Shown here one piece after another: positions 1-8,947 of a DNA stretch of 64,000 bases. The notes beneath the pieces were generated by a model. That model was not told the DNA's origin, did no database searches, and worked only from the letters and a program-made list of their open reading frames with translations. Source of the DNA: Cellulosimicrobium protaetiae. GTDB taxonomy: Bacteria > Actinomycetota > Actinomycetes > Actinomycetales > Cellulomonadaceae. The stretch covers positions 2,480,001 to 2,544,000 of the forward strand of contig NZ_CP052757.1 in the NCBI RefSeq assembly GCF_009708005.2. Direction: 5' to 3'. The translations under genes were made by a program, and so were the position numbers. Position 1 is the stretch's first letter. Every line of letters begins with the position of its first letter.

Positions 1-36
1 ACCGGGCGTCCGCGGGAAGACGCGCGCGGTACGGCA

Positions 37-42
37 TAGGGT
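37..42 (+). promoter_or_regulatory. candidate -10 box for the NYN-domain gene
   Basis: TAGGGT matches the TANNNT form seen at many starts in this window. It would give a leader of about 70 nt before the ATG at 121, which has its own G-rich ribosome binding site. No clear -35 is visible. This is inference from motif and position only. Confidence 0.35.
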
Positions 43-120
43 GGTGCACGGGGAATCGGGACGATCAGGGACGAAAAGTCCGGACGCCGGGGCGGCGGAT
101 CGCGGAGGAGGGGGCGGACG

Positions 121-1518
121 ATGGCCGAGGGTTCGGAGGGGGGCGGAGCTGCCGCCGACGTCCCGTCGTCGGTGCGCGCACTGCTCGTCGAGGCGGCGGC
201 GGACGCGCTCGGCGCGCTCGACCCCGCCCTCGTCCCCGTCGCGCTCCGGCGTGTCCGTGCGTTCGCGCCCCGTCGGCGCGCGTCGGCCGGCGCGGTGCCG
301 CTGTGGCGAGCGCTGGTCGACGACGCCGGGTTCCGGCACGCCGTCGCCGCCGCCTGGTCGCGCGAGCGCGGGACCGTGGCGGAGGCACCGCAGGAACGCG
401 CGGTCCCCGACGGCGACGTCACGAGCGACGACGTCGAGGTCTTCGGGGACGGGGCCCTCCCTGCTCCCGGTGAGGAGGAGGACACGACGCCCGCTCGCGT
501 CCACGAGCGCGCCGCAGGTGCGTTCCTGCTCCGTCCGGACGGCTGGGAGGCGACGGTCGGTCGCGCCCGCGCGCTCGACATGACCCTGCAGGCCGAGAGC
601 ACGGACCGCAGCGAGGCGGCTCGCCTGCGTCGCGAGCGCGACCGCCTGGCGGCGCAGGTCGAGGAGCTGCGGGCGCAGGCGCGGGACGCCGTCGCGCGCG
701 CGGACGCGGCGGCGGCCGAGCTCGCGGGCGCGCGCAAGAACGAGCGGCGGCTGCGGGCGGACGCCGACCGCGCGCGTGCCGAGGCGCGCGCCGTCCACGA
801 GACGGCGTCCGCCGAGCGTGCCGCGGCCGAGGCGGCCCTCCGCGACGTGCGCGAGGAGCGACGAGCGGCCGGGGTCGAGCTCGCCCGCGCGCGGGCCGAG
901 CGGGAGGAGGCCCGTCGGACCAGGACGGCCGCCGCCGACCTCGCGACGGCACGGGCCCGCCTCCTGCTCGACACGGTGGTCGACGCCGCGGTCGGCCTGC
1001 GGCGCGAGCTCGCGCTCGGCCCGTCGACGACGACGCCGGCCGACGAGCTCGCGGCCTCACTGCCGGACGCCCCGGCCCGACCACGGCCGGGTTCCCGGGG
1101 ACGTGCGGGCGACGACCCGGCCCTGCTCGACGACCTTCTCTCGGTCCCGCGCACCCACCTGGTCGTCGACGGGTACAACGTCACCAAGACCGGGTTCGGC
1201 GACCTCACGCTCGCCGAGCAGCGCGACCGGCTCCTCGGCGGTCTGCTGCGGGTTGCGGCGGCCGGGACCGAGGTGACCGTGTGCTTCGACGGTGCCGACG
1301 CCGCGGTGCACCCCGTGCACGCACCGCGTGGCGTGCGCGTGCTGTTCTCGTCCGGGGAGATCGCCGACGAGCTCATCCGGCGCCTCGTCGCGGCCGAGCC
1401 CGTGGGCAGGCCGGTCGTCGTCGTCACGAGCGACCGCGCCGTGGCCGACGACGTGCAGGCGATGGGCGCGGCGTGCGTCTCCGCGCAGACCCTCCTCGCC
1501 CGGCTCGGCCGTCGCTGA
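121..1518 (+). CDS. NYN (YacP-like) domain protein with long coiled coil
   Basis: A 465-residue protein. The middle (about residues 155-300) is an Ala/Arg/Glu-rich heptad-like stretch expected to form a coiled coil. The C-terminal part (about 340-465) is a YacP-like NYN domain of the PIN-like nuclease superfamily: the VVDGYNVTK motif carries the first metal-binding Asp, followed by VCFDGAD and VVTSDRAVADD, which carry further acidic residues. NYN domains of this group are predicted RNA nucleases; the bacterial YacP relatives act in ribosome/RNA metabolism. The ATG is preceded by GGAGGGGGCGG. The gene ends in a strong hairpin shared with the convergent acyl-CoA ligase. The RNA target is unknown. 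Confidence 0.8.
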   Translation: MAEGSEGGGAAADVPSSVRALLVEAAADALGALDPALVPVALRRVRAFAPRRRASAGAVPLWRALVDDAGFRHAVAAAWSRERGTVAEAPQERAVPDGDVTSDDVEVFGDGALPAPGEEEDTTPARVHERAAGAFLLRPDGWEATVGRARALDMTLQAESTDRSEAARLRRERDRLAAQVEELRAQARDAVARADAAAAELAGARKNERRLRADADRARAEARAVHETASAERAAAEAALRDVREERRAAGVELARARAEREEARRTRTAAADLATARARLLLDTVVDAAVGLRRELALGPSTTTPADELAASLPDAPARPRPGSRGRAGDDPALLDDLLSVPRTHLVVDGYNVTKTGFGDLTLAEQRDRLLGGLLRVAAAGTEVTVCFDGADAAVHPVHAPRGVRVLFSSGEIADELIRRLVAAEPVGRPVVVVTSDRAVADDVQAMGAACVSAQTLLARLGRR

Positions 1519-1524
1519 CGAGCG

Positions 1525-1560
1525 CGAGGCCCTCCCCGGCGGGTGCCGGGGAGGGCCTCG
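1525..1560. terminator. bidirectional terminator hairpin
   Basis: A perfect 16-bp stem (CGAGGCCCTCCCCGGC and its complement) with a GGGT loop lies between two convergent genes, 7 bases after the first stop codon. It can serve both strands. No U-tract follows, as is common in very GC-rich actinobacteria. Confidence 0.8.
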
Positions 1561-1576
1561 GGTCAGGCTGCGGGCG

Positions 1577-3388
1577 TCAGCGGACGGTCGCCGGCCCGTC
1601 GACGTAGATCGCGTCGACGTCGCCCGCGAAGTCCTTGAGCACCTCGCCGCGCTTCACCTTGAGCGATGGCGTGAGATAGCCGTTCTCCACCGTGAAGTCC
1701 GTGGTGAGCACCGTGAACTTGCGGATGGACTCGGCCCGCGAGACGGCCTTGTTGGCGCGCGTCACCGCCGCGTCGAGCGCCGCGAGGACGTCAGGGTCCT
1801 TCGAGGCCTGCTCGACGGTCATCGGCTCCTTGCCGTGCATGCTCGCCCAGCCGGGCAGGCCCTCGGGGTCGAGGGTCACGAGCGCGCCGATGAACGGCTT
1901 CTGGTCCCCGACGACGACGCACTGCGACACGAGCGCGTGCGCGCGGATGCGGTCCTCCAGGACGGCCGGGGCGACGTTCTTGCCGCCCGCGGTCACGATG
2001 ATCTCCTTCTTGCGGCCCGTGATGCGCAGGAACCCGTCGTCGTCGAGCGAGCCGAGGTCGCCCGTGCGGAACCAGCCGTCGACGAACGCGTCCGCGGTGG
2101 CCTGCTCGTTGTTGTGGTAGCCACGGAAGATGTGGTCGCCCTTGAGGAGGATCTCCCCGTCCTCGCCGATGCGGGCGGCGCAGCCGGGGAGCTGGGTCCC
2201 GACCGTGCCGATCTTCGTGGTCGCGGGCCGGTTGACGCTCGTCGGTGCAGTGGACTCGGTGAGCCCGTAGCCCTCGAGGATGCGCACGCCGATGCCGCGG
2301 TAGAAGTGCCCGAGGCGCTCGCCGAGCGGCGCGCCTCCCGAGACCGCGTACTTCGCGCGGCCGCCGAGCGCGTGACGGAGCTTCTTGAACACGAGCGCGT
2401 CGGCGACCTTGTGCTGCAGGCGCAGCCCGATGCCGGGGCCCGACGGCTCGTCGAGGGCGCGCGAGTACGCGATCGCGGTGGCCGCGGCCCAGTGGAAGAT
2501 CTTCAGCTTGCCGCCCGCGGCGGCCTTCTGCTCCGAGGAGTTGTACACCTTCTCGAAGACGCGCGGCACGGAGAGGATGTACGTCGGCTTGAACGTCCCG
2601 AGGTCGTCGAGCAGCGTCTTGGTGTCGGGGGTGTGCCCGAGCACCGTGCCGCCGGCGACGACGAGGACGCCGATGAACCGCGCGAAGACGTGGGCCAGCG
2701 GCATGAACAGCAGGGTGCGCCCGCCGGGCTCGCCGAACACCTCCGGCACCGCGGCCACGGCGTTGACCGTGAGGGAGTAGAAGTTCTCGTGCGTGAGCTC
2801 CGCGCCCTTGGGGCGCCCGGTCGTCCCGGACGTGTAGATGATCGTCGCGACGTCGTCGAGGTTCGCGAGGCCACGGCGGCGCGCGATCTCGGCGTCGTCG
2901 ACGCCGGCACCGTCCGCCGTGAGGGTCGCGATCGCGCCCGAGTCGATCGTGAGCACGTCGGTGAGCGCCGGGGCCTGGTCGCGCACCTCGCCGACGGTCG
3001 CCGCGTGCGCCTCGGTCTCGACGACGAGGAGCCGCACGTCCGCGTCGGAGAGGATCCACTGCACCTGCTCGGCGCTCGACGTCTCGTAGAGGGGGACGGG
3101 GACGGCGCCCGCGGCCCAGGTGGCCCAGTCGAGCAGCGTCCACTCGTACCGCGTGCGCGACATGATGCCGACCGCGTCGCCCGGCTGGACCCCGCGCGCG
3201 ACGAGTCCCTTCGCGACGGCGACGACCTCGGCGTCGAACTCGCGCGCGCTGAGCGCGTGCCACGTGCCGCCGGACTGGCGCTCGACCATGGGCGCGGCCG
3301 GGTCGGCCGCGACGCGGCTCGCGAGGAGGTCGTTGAGGTTCTTCGAGGGATCGACTTCGACGATCCGTGGGGCGCTGATCTCGTCCAT
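1577..3388 (-). CDS. fadD: long-chain fatty-acid-CoA ligase (FadD15-like)
   Basis: A 603-residue member of the ANL (AMP-forming) superfamily. It activates fatty acids with ATP and CoA. The P-loop TSGTTGRPKGAELTH is seen near residue 190, the EGYGLTESTAP A5 motif near 375, and GWFRTGDLG with ITGRKKEIIVTAGGKNVAP, the A8 hinge of the long-chain ligase branch, near 440-470. Length and order match FadD15-type ligases, which in actinobacteria sit near plsC and aroG as here. The start ATG has a CTGGAG site upstream, and a TAGGGT -10 candidate lies at 3423-3428 on the minus strand. The chain-length preference cannot be read from the sequence. Confidence 0.9.
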   Translation of the reverse strand: MDEISAPRIVEVDPSKNLNDLLASRVAADPAAPMVERQSGGTWHALSAREFDAEVVAVAKGLVARGVQPGDAVGIMSRTRYEWTLLDWATWAAGAVPVPLYETSSAEQVQWILSDADVRLLVVETEAHAATVGEVRDQAPALTDVLTIDSGAIATLTADGAGVDDAEIARRRGLANLDDVATIIYTSGTTGRPKGAELTHENFYSLTVNAVAAVPEVFGEPGGRTLLFMPLAHVFARFIGVLVVAGGTVLGHTPDTKTLLDDLGTFKPTYILSVPRVFEKVYNSSEQKAAAGGKLKIFHWAAATAIAYSRALDEPSGPGIGLRLQHKVADALVFKKLRHALGGRAKYAVSGGAPLGERLGHFYRGIGVRILEGYGLTESTAPTSVNRPATTKIGTVGTQLPGCAARIGEDGEILLKGDHIFRGYHNNEQATADAFVDGWFRTGDLGSLDDDGFLRITGRKKEIIVTAGGKNVAPAVLEDRIRAHALVSQCVVVGDQKPFIGALVTLDPEGLPGWASMHGKEPMTVEQASKDPDVLAALDAAVTRANKAVSRAESIRKFTVLTTDFTVENGYLTPSLKVKRGEVLKDFAGDVDAIYVDGPATVR

Positions 3389-3628
3389 TCTGGCTCCAGT
3401 GGCAGTAGTCGACGGTGGGAGAACCCTACCCAGTGGCGGCGTGTGCCCGGGACCTGCCGTTGTCGGTAGGCTTCAGGTGCTGTCGATGCTTGCGCAACGT
3501 TTCGCGCAGGCGCGGAGTTCCGGCGGGTCGACCCGGGCGCTGGGTCACTGGCCCGCCGTCGCCGCGCCCTCCCGCGGCAGCACCCGGAGCCAGGACTTCC
3601 AGCGGTACCGAGCGAGTGAGGACGGGAC

Positions 3629-4576
3629 ATGCACGCCATCGGTGTGGACATCGGCGGGACGAAGATCGCGGCGGGTGTCGTCGACGAGAAGGGCGAGATC
3701 CTCGCCCAGACCCGTCGGGACACCGAGCCCGACGACGTCGCGAGCATCGACCGTGCCATCGCCGACGTGTACGCCGAGCTGACCGCCGAGCACGAGGTCG
3801 GCGCGATGGGCCTCGCGGCCGCCGGCTTCGTCAGCCCCGACCGCACGTCCGTGCTCTTCGCGCCGAACATCGCGTGGCGCGAGTACCCCCTCGCGCGCAA
3901 CGTGCGCGAGCTCGTCGGGGACGACGACGTGTCGATCGTCGTCGAGAACGACGCGAACGCGGCGGGCTGGGCGGAGTTCCAGTTCGGCGTCGGTCGCGAC
4001 GCGACCGACATGCTCATGCTGACGGTCGGAACCGGTCTGGGTGGCGCGATCGTCGTCGACCGCGAGCTCGTGCGCGGCAGGTGGGGCGTCGCGGCCGAGG
4101 TGGGGCACATGCGCGTCGTCCCGGGCGGGCACTACTGCGGCTGCGGCCACGAGGGCTGCTGGGAGCAGTACGCGTCCGGGCGCGCCCTGGTCCGCGACGG
4201 GCAGAACGCGCTCATCGCCCAGCCCGACCGCGCGACCCGCCTCCTGGAGATCTGCGGCGGCGACCCGGAGAAGCTCAACGGTCCGCAGATCACGCAGGCC
4301 GCGCAGGAGGGCGACGACCTCGCGGTCGAGCTGCTCGCGACCCTCGGGCGCTGGATCGGCGAGGGCGCGGCCTCCGTGACGGCGCTGCTCGACCCGGAGC
4401 TCATCGTCATCGGTGGCGGCGTCGGCGCGGCCGGCGACCTGCTGCTCCAGCCCGTGCGCCGCGCGTTCGCGGACCAGCTCTCCGCGCGGGGGCACCGCCC
4501 CGAGGCGCGGATCGAGCTCGCCGAGCACGGCAACGAGGCGGGCATCGTCGGCGCCGCCGACCTCGCCCGTCGCTGA
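3629..4576 (+). CDS. glk: ROK-family glucokinase
   Basis: A 315-residue sugar kinase. The N-terminal phosphate loop is GVDIGGTKIAAGVVD. The catalytic base lies in VVENDANAAGWAE, and TVGTGLGGAIV follows. The ROK zinc site is the GHYCGCGHEGCWEQYASG segment near residues 167-184, which keeps the HxnCxCGxxGCxE pattern. This pattern fits ATP- or polyphosphate-dependent glucokinases that feed glucose 6-phosphate to glycolysis and to the GlgC route at 40.4 kb. The ATG follows GAGGACGGG. In corynebacteria the equivalent glk lies in the same fadD-plsC-aroG neighbourhood. Phosphoryl donor preference is not decided by the sequence. Confidence 0.88.
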   Translation: MHAIGVDIGGTKIAAGVVDEKGEILAQTRRDTEPDDVASIDRAIADVYAELTAEHEVGAMGLAAAGFVSPDRTSVLFAPNIAWREYPLARNVRELVGDDDVSIVVENDANAAGWAEFQFGVGRDATDMLMLTVGTGLGGAIVVDRELVRGRWGVAAEVGHMRVVPGGHYCGCGHEGCWEQYASGRALVRDGQNALIAQPDRATRLLEICGGDPEKLNGPQITQAAQEGDDLAVELLATLGRWIGEGAASVTALLDPELIVIGGGVGAAGDLLLQPVRRAFADQLSARGHRPEARIELAEHGNEAGIVGAADLARR

Positions 4577-4605
4577 CGAGGGCGACGCGATCCCGCCGCG
4601 GCCGA

Positions 4606-4636
4606 GGCCCGGGCGTCAGACGACGGCGCCCGGGCC
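4606..4636. terminator. convergent terminator hairpin
   Basis: GGCCCGGGCG and CGCCCGGGCC form a 10-bp stem around an 11-nt loop that includes the stop codon of the minus-strand gene ending at 4616. It lies just after glk and could end both transcripts. Confidence 0.5.
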
Positions 4637-5293
4637 CTCGTCGTCGTCGTCGCGGCGGTGCGGCATGCGCCAGAGCAGGATCGCCAGGCCGACGAGGAAC
4701 GCCGCGCCACCCACCTGCGCCACGATCACCGGGTACGGGCGCACGACGACCAGCACGACGAGGAGCAGCAGCGGAACCCCGACGACGAGCGCCCACGCCA
4801 TGGTCAGCAGAGGGTCGCGGCCGAGCACGAGCGGCGGGTCCGGCGGGACGAAGTGGCTCTCGGCCTCCTCCAGGTCCTCCACCTCGGGCGTCGTCGGCCA
4901 GTCGCGCGGACCGCTGGCGCGCACCCACGGCGCCACGGGGACGGACCCGAGCACGTCGCGCGGACCGCGCCCCGGGTCGGCCGGGCGTCCCGGGGCGGCG
5001 GGTGTCTCGCCGGTGCCGCCCGCGTCCTCCCGGCCGCCGCGTTCTCCCTCCGTCCCGCGGTCCAGGCCCGAGAGGTCGCCGAGCTCCGCGACGATCCCGG
5101 CCCACTGCGCGTCGACGTCCAGGGCGGGTTCGCGGGGCGCGTCGTGGGGCCCGTCCTCGGGAGCGGGAACCTCCTGGGGCCCCGGGTCGTCGGGCAGGGA
5201 GCGCCCTCCCTCGTCCCGGGGGCCTTCGTCGGGTCCGGGGTCGGGGGCGTCGTCGGGCTGGGGGGAGTCCGGCTGGGCGTTCGGTGCGGCCAT
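4616..5293 (-). CDS. hypothetical Pro/Asp-rich protein with two C-terminal membrane segments
   Basis: A 225-residue protein of unknown function. The first ~90 residues are rich in Pro, Asp and Glu and look disordered. The C-terminus has two hydrophobic segments (about 160-182 and 188-208) separated by a short turn, then a charged RRDDDDE tail, suggesting a small two-helix membrane anchor with a long soluble N-terminal tail. The start ATG at 5293 was chosen because a TAGAGT -10 box ends 7 nt upstream, so the mRNA would be leaderless. That box is one half of the palindrome shared with the divergent plsC gene. I do not recognise a family. Confidence 0.7.
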   Translation of the reverse strand: MAAPNAQPDSPQPDDAPDPGPDEGPRDEGGRSLPDDPGPQEVPAPEDGPHDAPREPALDVDAQWAGIVAELGDLSGLDRGTEGERGGREDAGGTGETPAAPGRPADPGRGPRDVLGSVPVAPWVRASGPRDWPTTPEVEDLEEAESHFVPPDPPLVLGRDPLLTMAWALVVGVPLLLLVVLVVVRPYPVIVAQVGGAAFLVGLAILLWRMPHRRDDDDEGPGAVV

Positions 5294-5300
5294 GGGAATC

Positions 5301-5310
5301 ACTCTAGAGT
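5301..5310. promoter_or_regulatory. palindromic -10 element for a divergent gene pair
   Basis: ACTCTAGAGT is self-complementary and presents TAGAGT on both strands. On the minus strand it ends 7 nt before the ATG at 5293; on the plus strand it lies 40 nt before plsC. This is the architecture of a bidirectional promoter with a shared, symmetrical -10 region. Confidence 0.55.
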
Positions 5311-5350
5311 CGGATGCACGTCCCGCGCCGGGACCCCGCGAGGAGGAACG

Positions 5351-6136
5351 TTGTTCTACTGGTTCATGAAGCAGGTGATGGTCGGCCCGATCCTGCGGGT
5401 CCTGTACCGTCCCTGGACGCGGGGCGTCGAGCACGTGCCGGACGAGGGCGGCGCGATCCTCGCGAGCAACCACCTCGCCGTGATCGACTCGTTCATCCTG
5501 CCGCTCGTCCTCGACCGCAAGGTCCAGTTCCTCGGCAAGTCTGACTACTTCACGGGCACGGGGGTCAAGGGGCGTCTGACGGCCGGTTTCATGCGCGGCG
5601 TCGGCACGATCCCCGTCGACCGGGCCGGCGGCAAGGCGAGCGAGGCCGCGCTCGAGACCGGGCTGCGCGTCCTGCGCGAGGGGGACCTCTTCGGCATCTA
5701 CCCCGAGGGCACGCGCAGCCCGGACGGACGCCTGTACCGGGGCAAGACGGGCGTCGCGCGCCTCGCGCTCGAGTCGGGCGCTCCCGTGGTCCCGGTCGCG
5801 ATGGTGGGCACGAACATCGCCCAGCCGATCGGCAAGGTCATCCCGAAGCCCATGCGGATCGGGGTCGTCGTCGGCGAGCCGCTCGACTTCTCGCGCTACC
5901 GCGGCATGGAGAACGACCGCTTCATCCTGCGCGCCGTCGCCGACGAGATCCAGTACGCGATCATGCGGCTCTCGGGCCAGGAGTACGTCGACATCTACGC
6001 CGCGACCGCCAAGGCGCGCCTCGCCGCGGGGCACACCGGGGGCGCGGAGGCGGGCGGGGCCCCCGGCGGCCGCCCGGCCCCCGACGTCCAGGTCCCGGAA
6101 CCGCCGCCGGAGCCCGGCGCGACGTCAGTAGACTGA
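5351..6136 (+). CDS. plsC: 1-acyl-sn-glycerol-3-phosphate acyltransferase (PlsC-type)
   Basis: A 261-residue membrane-associated acyltransferase that acylates lysophosphatidic acid in phospholipid synthesis. The NHxxxxD catalytic motif is SNHLAVIDS near residues 38-46; the substrate-binding motif is FGIYPEGTRSPDGRLYRGKTG near 115-135. The TTG at 5351 was chosen because AGGAGG lies 4-5 nt upstream and the resulting MFYWFMKQV start resembles actinobacterial relatives; the first ATG at 5366 is too far from that site. A Pro/Gly/Glu-rich tail of about 40 residues follows the domain. It lies between acyl-CoA ligase and DAHP synthase, as in mycobacteria and corynebacteria. Confidence 0.87.
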   Translation: MFYWFMKQVMVGPILRVLYRPWTRGVEHVPDEGGAILASNHLAVIDSFILPLVLDRKVQFLGKSDYFTGTGVKGRLTAGFMRGVGTIPVDRAGGKASEAALETGLRVLREGDLFGIYPEGTRSPDGRLYRGKTGVARLALESGAPVVPVAMVGTNIAQPIGKVIPKPMRIGVVVGEPLDFSRYRGMENDRFILRAVADEIQYAIMRLSGQEYVDIYAATAKARLAAGHTGGAEAGGAPGGRPAPDVQVPEPPPEPGATSVD

Positions 6137-6261
6137 GCGACGGCCGGTCGCGCAGTGCTCGTGGTGCCCCCCGCGGGGCACGTGCCCGCCGCCGTCGCCG
6201 CCACCCCGCCGGACCGCGTCCGTCCGGCCAGGATCCGTCCTACGAGAGGTTCTGAGTTCAC

Positions 6262-7488
6262 ATGTCGGTTCGTCGCGTCGCCCTCCTCACCGCGGGCGGT
6301 TTCGCCCCGTGCCTGTCCTCCGCGGTCGGGGGTCTCATCGAGCGGTACACGGAGCTCGACCCGGAGATCGAGATCATCGCCTACCAGTACGGCTACCACG
6401 GCCTGCTGACCGGCACGAAGATCGTCGTGGACGACGAGGGCCGCAAGCAGGCCGGCGTCCTGCACCGCTTCGGCGGCTCGCCGATCGGCAACTCGCGCGT
6501 CAAGCTCACCAACGCGGCCGACTGCGTCAAGCGCGGCCTCGTCCAGGAGGGCCAGGACCCGCTGCAGGTCGCGGCGGAGCAGCTCAAGGCGGACGGCGTC
6601 GACGTCCTGCACACGATCGGCGGCGACGACACCAACACGACGGCGGCCGACCTCGCCGCGTACCTCCACGAGAACGGCTACGAGCTCACGGTCGTGGGCC
6701 TGCCGAAGACGATCGACAACGACGTGATCCCGATCCGTCAGTCGCTCGGCGCCTGGACCGCCGCCGAGGAGGCCGCGGGCTTCGCCGCCAACGTCATCGG
6801 CGAGCACCGCTCGGGCCCGCGCATGCTCATCGTGCACGAGGTCATGGGGCGCCACTGCGGCTGGCTCACCGCGGCGTCGGCGGCCGAGTACCGCAAGTGG
6901 CTCGACGCGCAGGAGTGGGCTCCTGCCCTCGGCCTGACGCGCGAGCGCTGGGACGTCCACGCGGTCTTCCTGCCGGAGCTCGCGCTCGACATCGACGCCG
7001 AGGCCGAGCGCCTCAAGGCGATCATGGAGGAGCAGGGCAACGTGAACATCTTCCTGTCCGAGGGCGCCGGCATGCACGAGATCGTCGCGCAGCTCGAGGC
7101 GGCGGGCGAGGAGGTCCAGCGCGACCCGTTCGGCCACGTCAAGCTCGACACCGTGAACCCCGGCCAGTGGTTCGCCAAGCAGTTCGCCGACAAGCTGGGC
7201 GCCGAGAAGGTCATGGTGCAGAAGTCCGGCTACTTCTCGCGTGCGGCGGCCGCGAACGCCGAGGACCTGCGCCTCATCAAGTCGATGACCGACCTCGCGG
7301 TCGAGTGCGCGCTGCGCGGCGAGTCCGGCGTCATCGGCCACGACGAGGAGAACGGCGACCGCCTGCGCGCGATCGAGTTCCCGCGCATCGCCGGCGGCAA
7401 GGCGTTCGACGTCACGCAGCAGTGGTTCGGCGAGCTCCTCGAGGGCATCGGCCAGCCGCTCGTCGCCGCGGCACCCGCCGCGCACTGA
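6262..7488 (+). CDS. pfp: pyrophosphate-dependent 6-phosphofructokinase
   Basis: A 408-residue phosphofructokinase that interconverts fructose 6-phosphate and fructose 1,6-bisphosphate with PPi. The phosphoryl-donor loop reads GGDDTNTTA, with Asp at residue 123 where ATP enzymes have Gly. The catalytic loop is PKTIDND, with Lys149 where ATP enzymes have Gly. These two residues are the established signature of PPi use. GPRMLIVHEVMGRHCGWLT is the MGR sugar-phosphate motif. The enzyme is reversible in vivo and lacks the allosteric duplication of eukaryotic PFKs. It precedes DAHP synthase by 13 nt, so the two may be co-transcribed, tying glycolytic flux to aromatic synthesis. Confidence 0.93.
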   Translation: MSVRRVALLTAGGFAPCLSSAVGGLIERYTELDPEIEIIAYQYGYHGLLTGTKIVVDDEGRKQAGVLHRFGGSPIGNSRVKLTNAADCVKRGLVQEGQDPLQVAAEQLKADGVDVLHTIGGDDTNTTAADLAAYLHENGYELTVVGLPKTIDNDVIPIRQSLGAWTAAEEAAGFAANVIGEHRSGPRMLIVHEVMGRHCGWLTAASAAEYRKWLDAQEWAPALGLTRERWDVHAVFLPELALDIDAEAERLKAIMEEQGNVNIFLSEGAGMHEIVAQLEAAGEEVQRDPFGHVKLDTVNPGQWFAKQFADKLGAEKVMVQKSGYFSRAAAANAEDLRLIKSMTDLAVECALRGESGVIGHDEENGDRLRAIEFPRIAGGKAFDVTQQWFGELLEGIGQPLVAAAPAAH

Positions 7489-7501
7489 CCCGGGAAGCGG
7501 G

Positions 7502-8851
7502 ATGACCACCACGAGCGAGCCGGGGACGGACGCCGGGCTCGACCACTTCCGCACGCTCGTCGCGCTCCAGCAGCCGACGTGGCCGGACGAGGCGGCGCTC
7601 GACGCCGTCCGGGACCGGCTGGCGGCCTCCGCGCCGCTCGTGGTGCCCGCCGCGGCCGACACGCTGCGCTCCCGCCTGGCCGCGGCCGGGCGGGGCGAGG
7701 CGTTCCTCCTCCAGGGGGGCGACTGCGCCGAGACGTTCGCCGAGGCGAACGCCGACCGGATCCGCAACAAGATCCGCACCATCCTCCAGATGGCGGTCAT
7801 CCTCACGCACGGCGCGAGCATGCCCGTCGTGAAGATGGGCCGGATGGCCGGGCAGTACGCGAAGCCGCGCAGCTCCGACGCGGAGACGCGTGACGGCGTG
7901 ACGCTGCCCGCGTACCGCGGCGACATGATCAACGGCCACGCGTTCACGCCCGAGGCGCGCGTGCCCGACCCGGAGCGCCTCGTCCAGGCGTACCAGATCT
8001 CGTCGGCGACGTGGAACGTCGTGCGGGCCTTCACGACCGGTGGGTTCGCGGACCTGCGCCAGGTCCACGAGTGGAACCGCGGCTTCATGCGGAACCCGGC
8101 CTACGCGCGCTACGAGCGGACGGCGTCGGAGATCGACCGCGCGATCCGCTTCATGGACGCGTGCGGCGCCGACTTCGACGCGCTGCGCACGGTCGAGTTC
8201 TTCGTGAGCCACGAGGCGCTCGTGCTGGACTACGAGCGCGCGCTCACGCGCCGCGACACCCGCACGGGCGACGCGTACGACACGTCGGCCCACTTCCTGT
8301 GGATCGGCGAGCGCACGCGCCAGCTCGACGGCGCGCACGTGGACTTCCTGTCGCGCGTCGCCAACCCGATCGGCGTCAAGCTGGGCCCGACCACGACGCC
8401 CGACGTCGCGCTCGAGCTCGCGCGCCGGCTCAACCCCGACGACGTCGAGGGTCGCCTCACGTTCGTCACGCGCATGGGCGCGGGGAACGTGCGGGACGCG
8501 CTGCCGCCGCTCGTCGAGGCGGTGTCCCGGGCCGGCGTGCCCGTCACGTGGGTCACCGACCCGATGCACGGCAACACCATCACGTCCGCGAGCGGCTACA
8601 AGACGCGCCGCTTCGACGACGTGCTCGACGAGGTCCGCGGGTTCTTCGAGGTGCACCGCGCGGCGGGCACCGTCCCGGGCGGGCTGCACGTCGAGCTCAC
8701 CGGCGACGACGTCACCGAGGTGCTGGGCGGCAGCGAGGAGATCGACGACGCGGGCCTCGCCCTGCGCTACGAGACGCTCGTCGACCCGCGACTCAACCAC
8801 CAGCAGTCGCTCGAGATGGCGTTCCAGGTCGCGGAGATGCTGCGCGGCTGA
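7502..8851 (+). CDS. aroG: 3-deoxy-D-arabino-heptulosonate 7-phosphate synthase, type II
   Basis: A 449-residue type II DAHP synthase, the first enzyme of the shikimate pathway, joining phosphoenolpyruvate and erythrose 4-phosphate. Type II hallmarks are visible: LLQGGDCAETFAE near residue 75 with the metal-binding Cys, KMGRMAGQYAKPRSSD near 110-125, RGDMINGHAF near 140, SHEALVLDYE near 235, and WVTDPMHGNTI near 350 with the metal-binding His. The length matches the family. Two hairpins follow the stop. In M. tuberculosis the same enzyme lies close to pknL, as here. Confidence 0.95.
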   Translation: MTTTSEPGTDAGLDHFRTLVALQQPTWPDEAALDAVRDRLAASAPLVVPAAADTLRSRLAAAGRGEAFLLQGGDCAETFAEANADRIRNKIRTILQMAVILTHGASMPVVKMGRMAGQYAKPRSSDAETRDGVTLPAYRGDMINGHAFTPEARVPDPERLVQAYQISSATWNVVRAFTTGGFADLRQVHEWNRGFMRNPAYARYERTASEIDRAIRFMDACGADFDALRTVEFFVSHEALVLDYERALTRRDTRTGDAYDTSAHFLWIGERTRQLDGAHVDFLSRVANPIGVKLGPTTTPDVALELARRLNPDDVEGRLTFVTRMGAGNVRDALPPLVEAVSRAGVPVTWVTDPMHGNTITSASGYKTRRFDDVLDEVRGFFEVHRAAGTVPGGLHVELTGDDVTEVLGGSEEIDDAGLALRYETLVDPRLNHQQSLEMAFQVAEMLRG

Positions 8852-8855
8852 GAGC

Positions 8856-8879
8856 GCGGGGAGACGGCTGTCTCCCCGC
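8856..8879. terminator. terminator hairpin after aroG
   Basis: GCGGGGAGAC and GTCTCCCCGC form a perfect 10-bp stem with a GGCT tetraloop starting 5 bases after the aroG stop codon. It is the first of two hairpins in this convergent gap. Confidence 0.65.
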
Positions 8880-8886
8880 CGAGCAC

Positions 8887-8930
8887 AGGGCCGTGGCCCC
8901 GTCCCGTGGTCGGGGCGGGGCCACAGCCCT
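8887..8930. terminator. bidirectional terminator between aroG and the kinase gene
   Basis: AGGGCCGTGGCCCCG and CGGGGCCACAGCCCT form a 15-bp stem with one mismatch and a 14-nt loop. It lies between convergent genes, 18 bases before the minus-strand stop, and can act on both strands. Confidence 0.75.
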
Positions 8931-8947
8931 CTGTCCGGGACGCGAGG

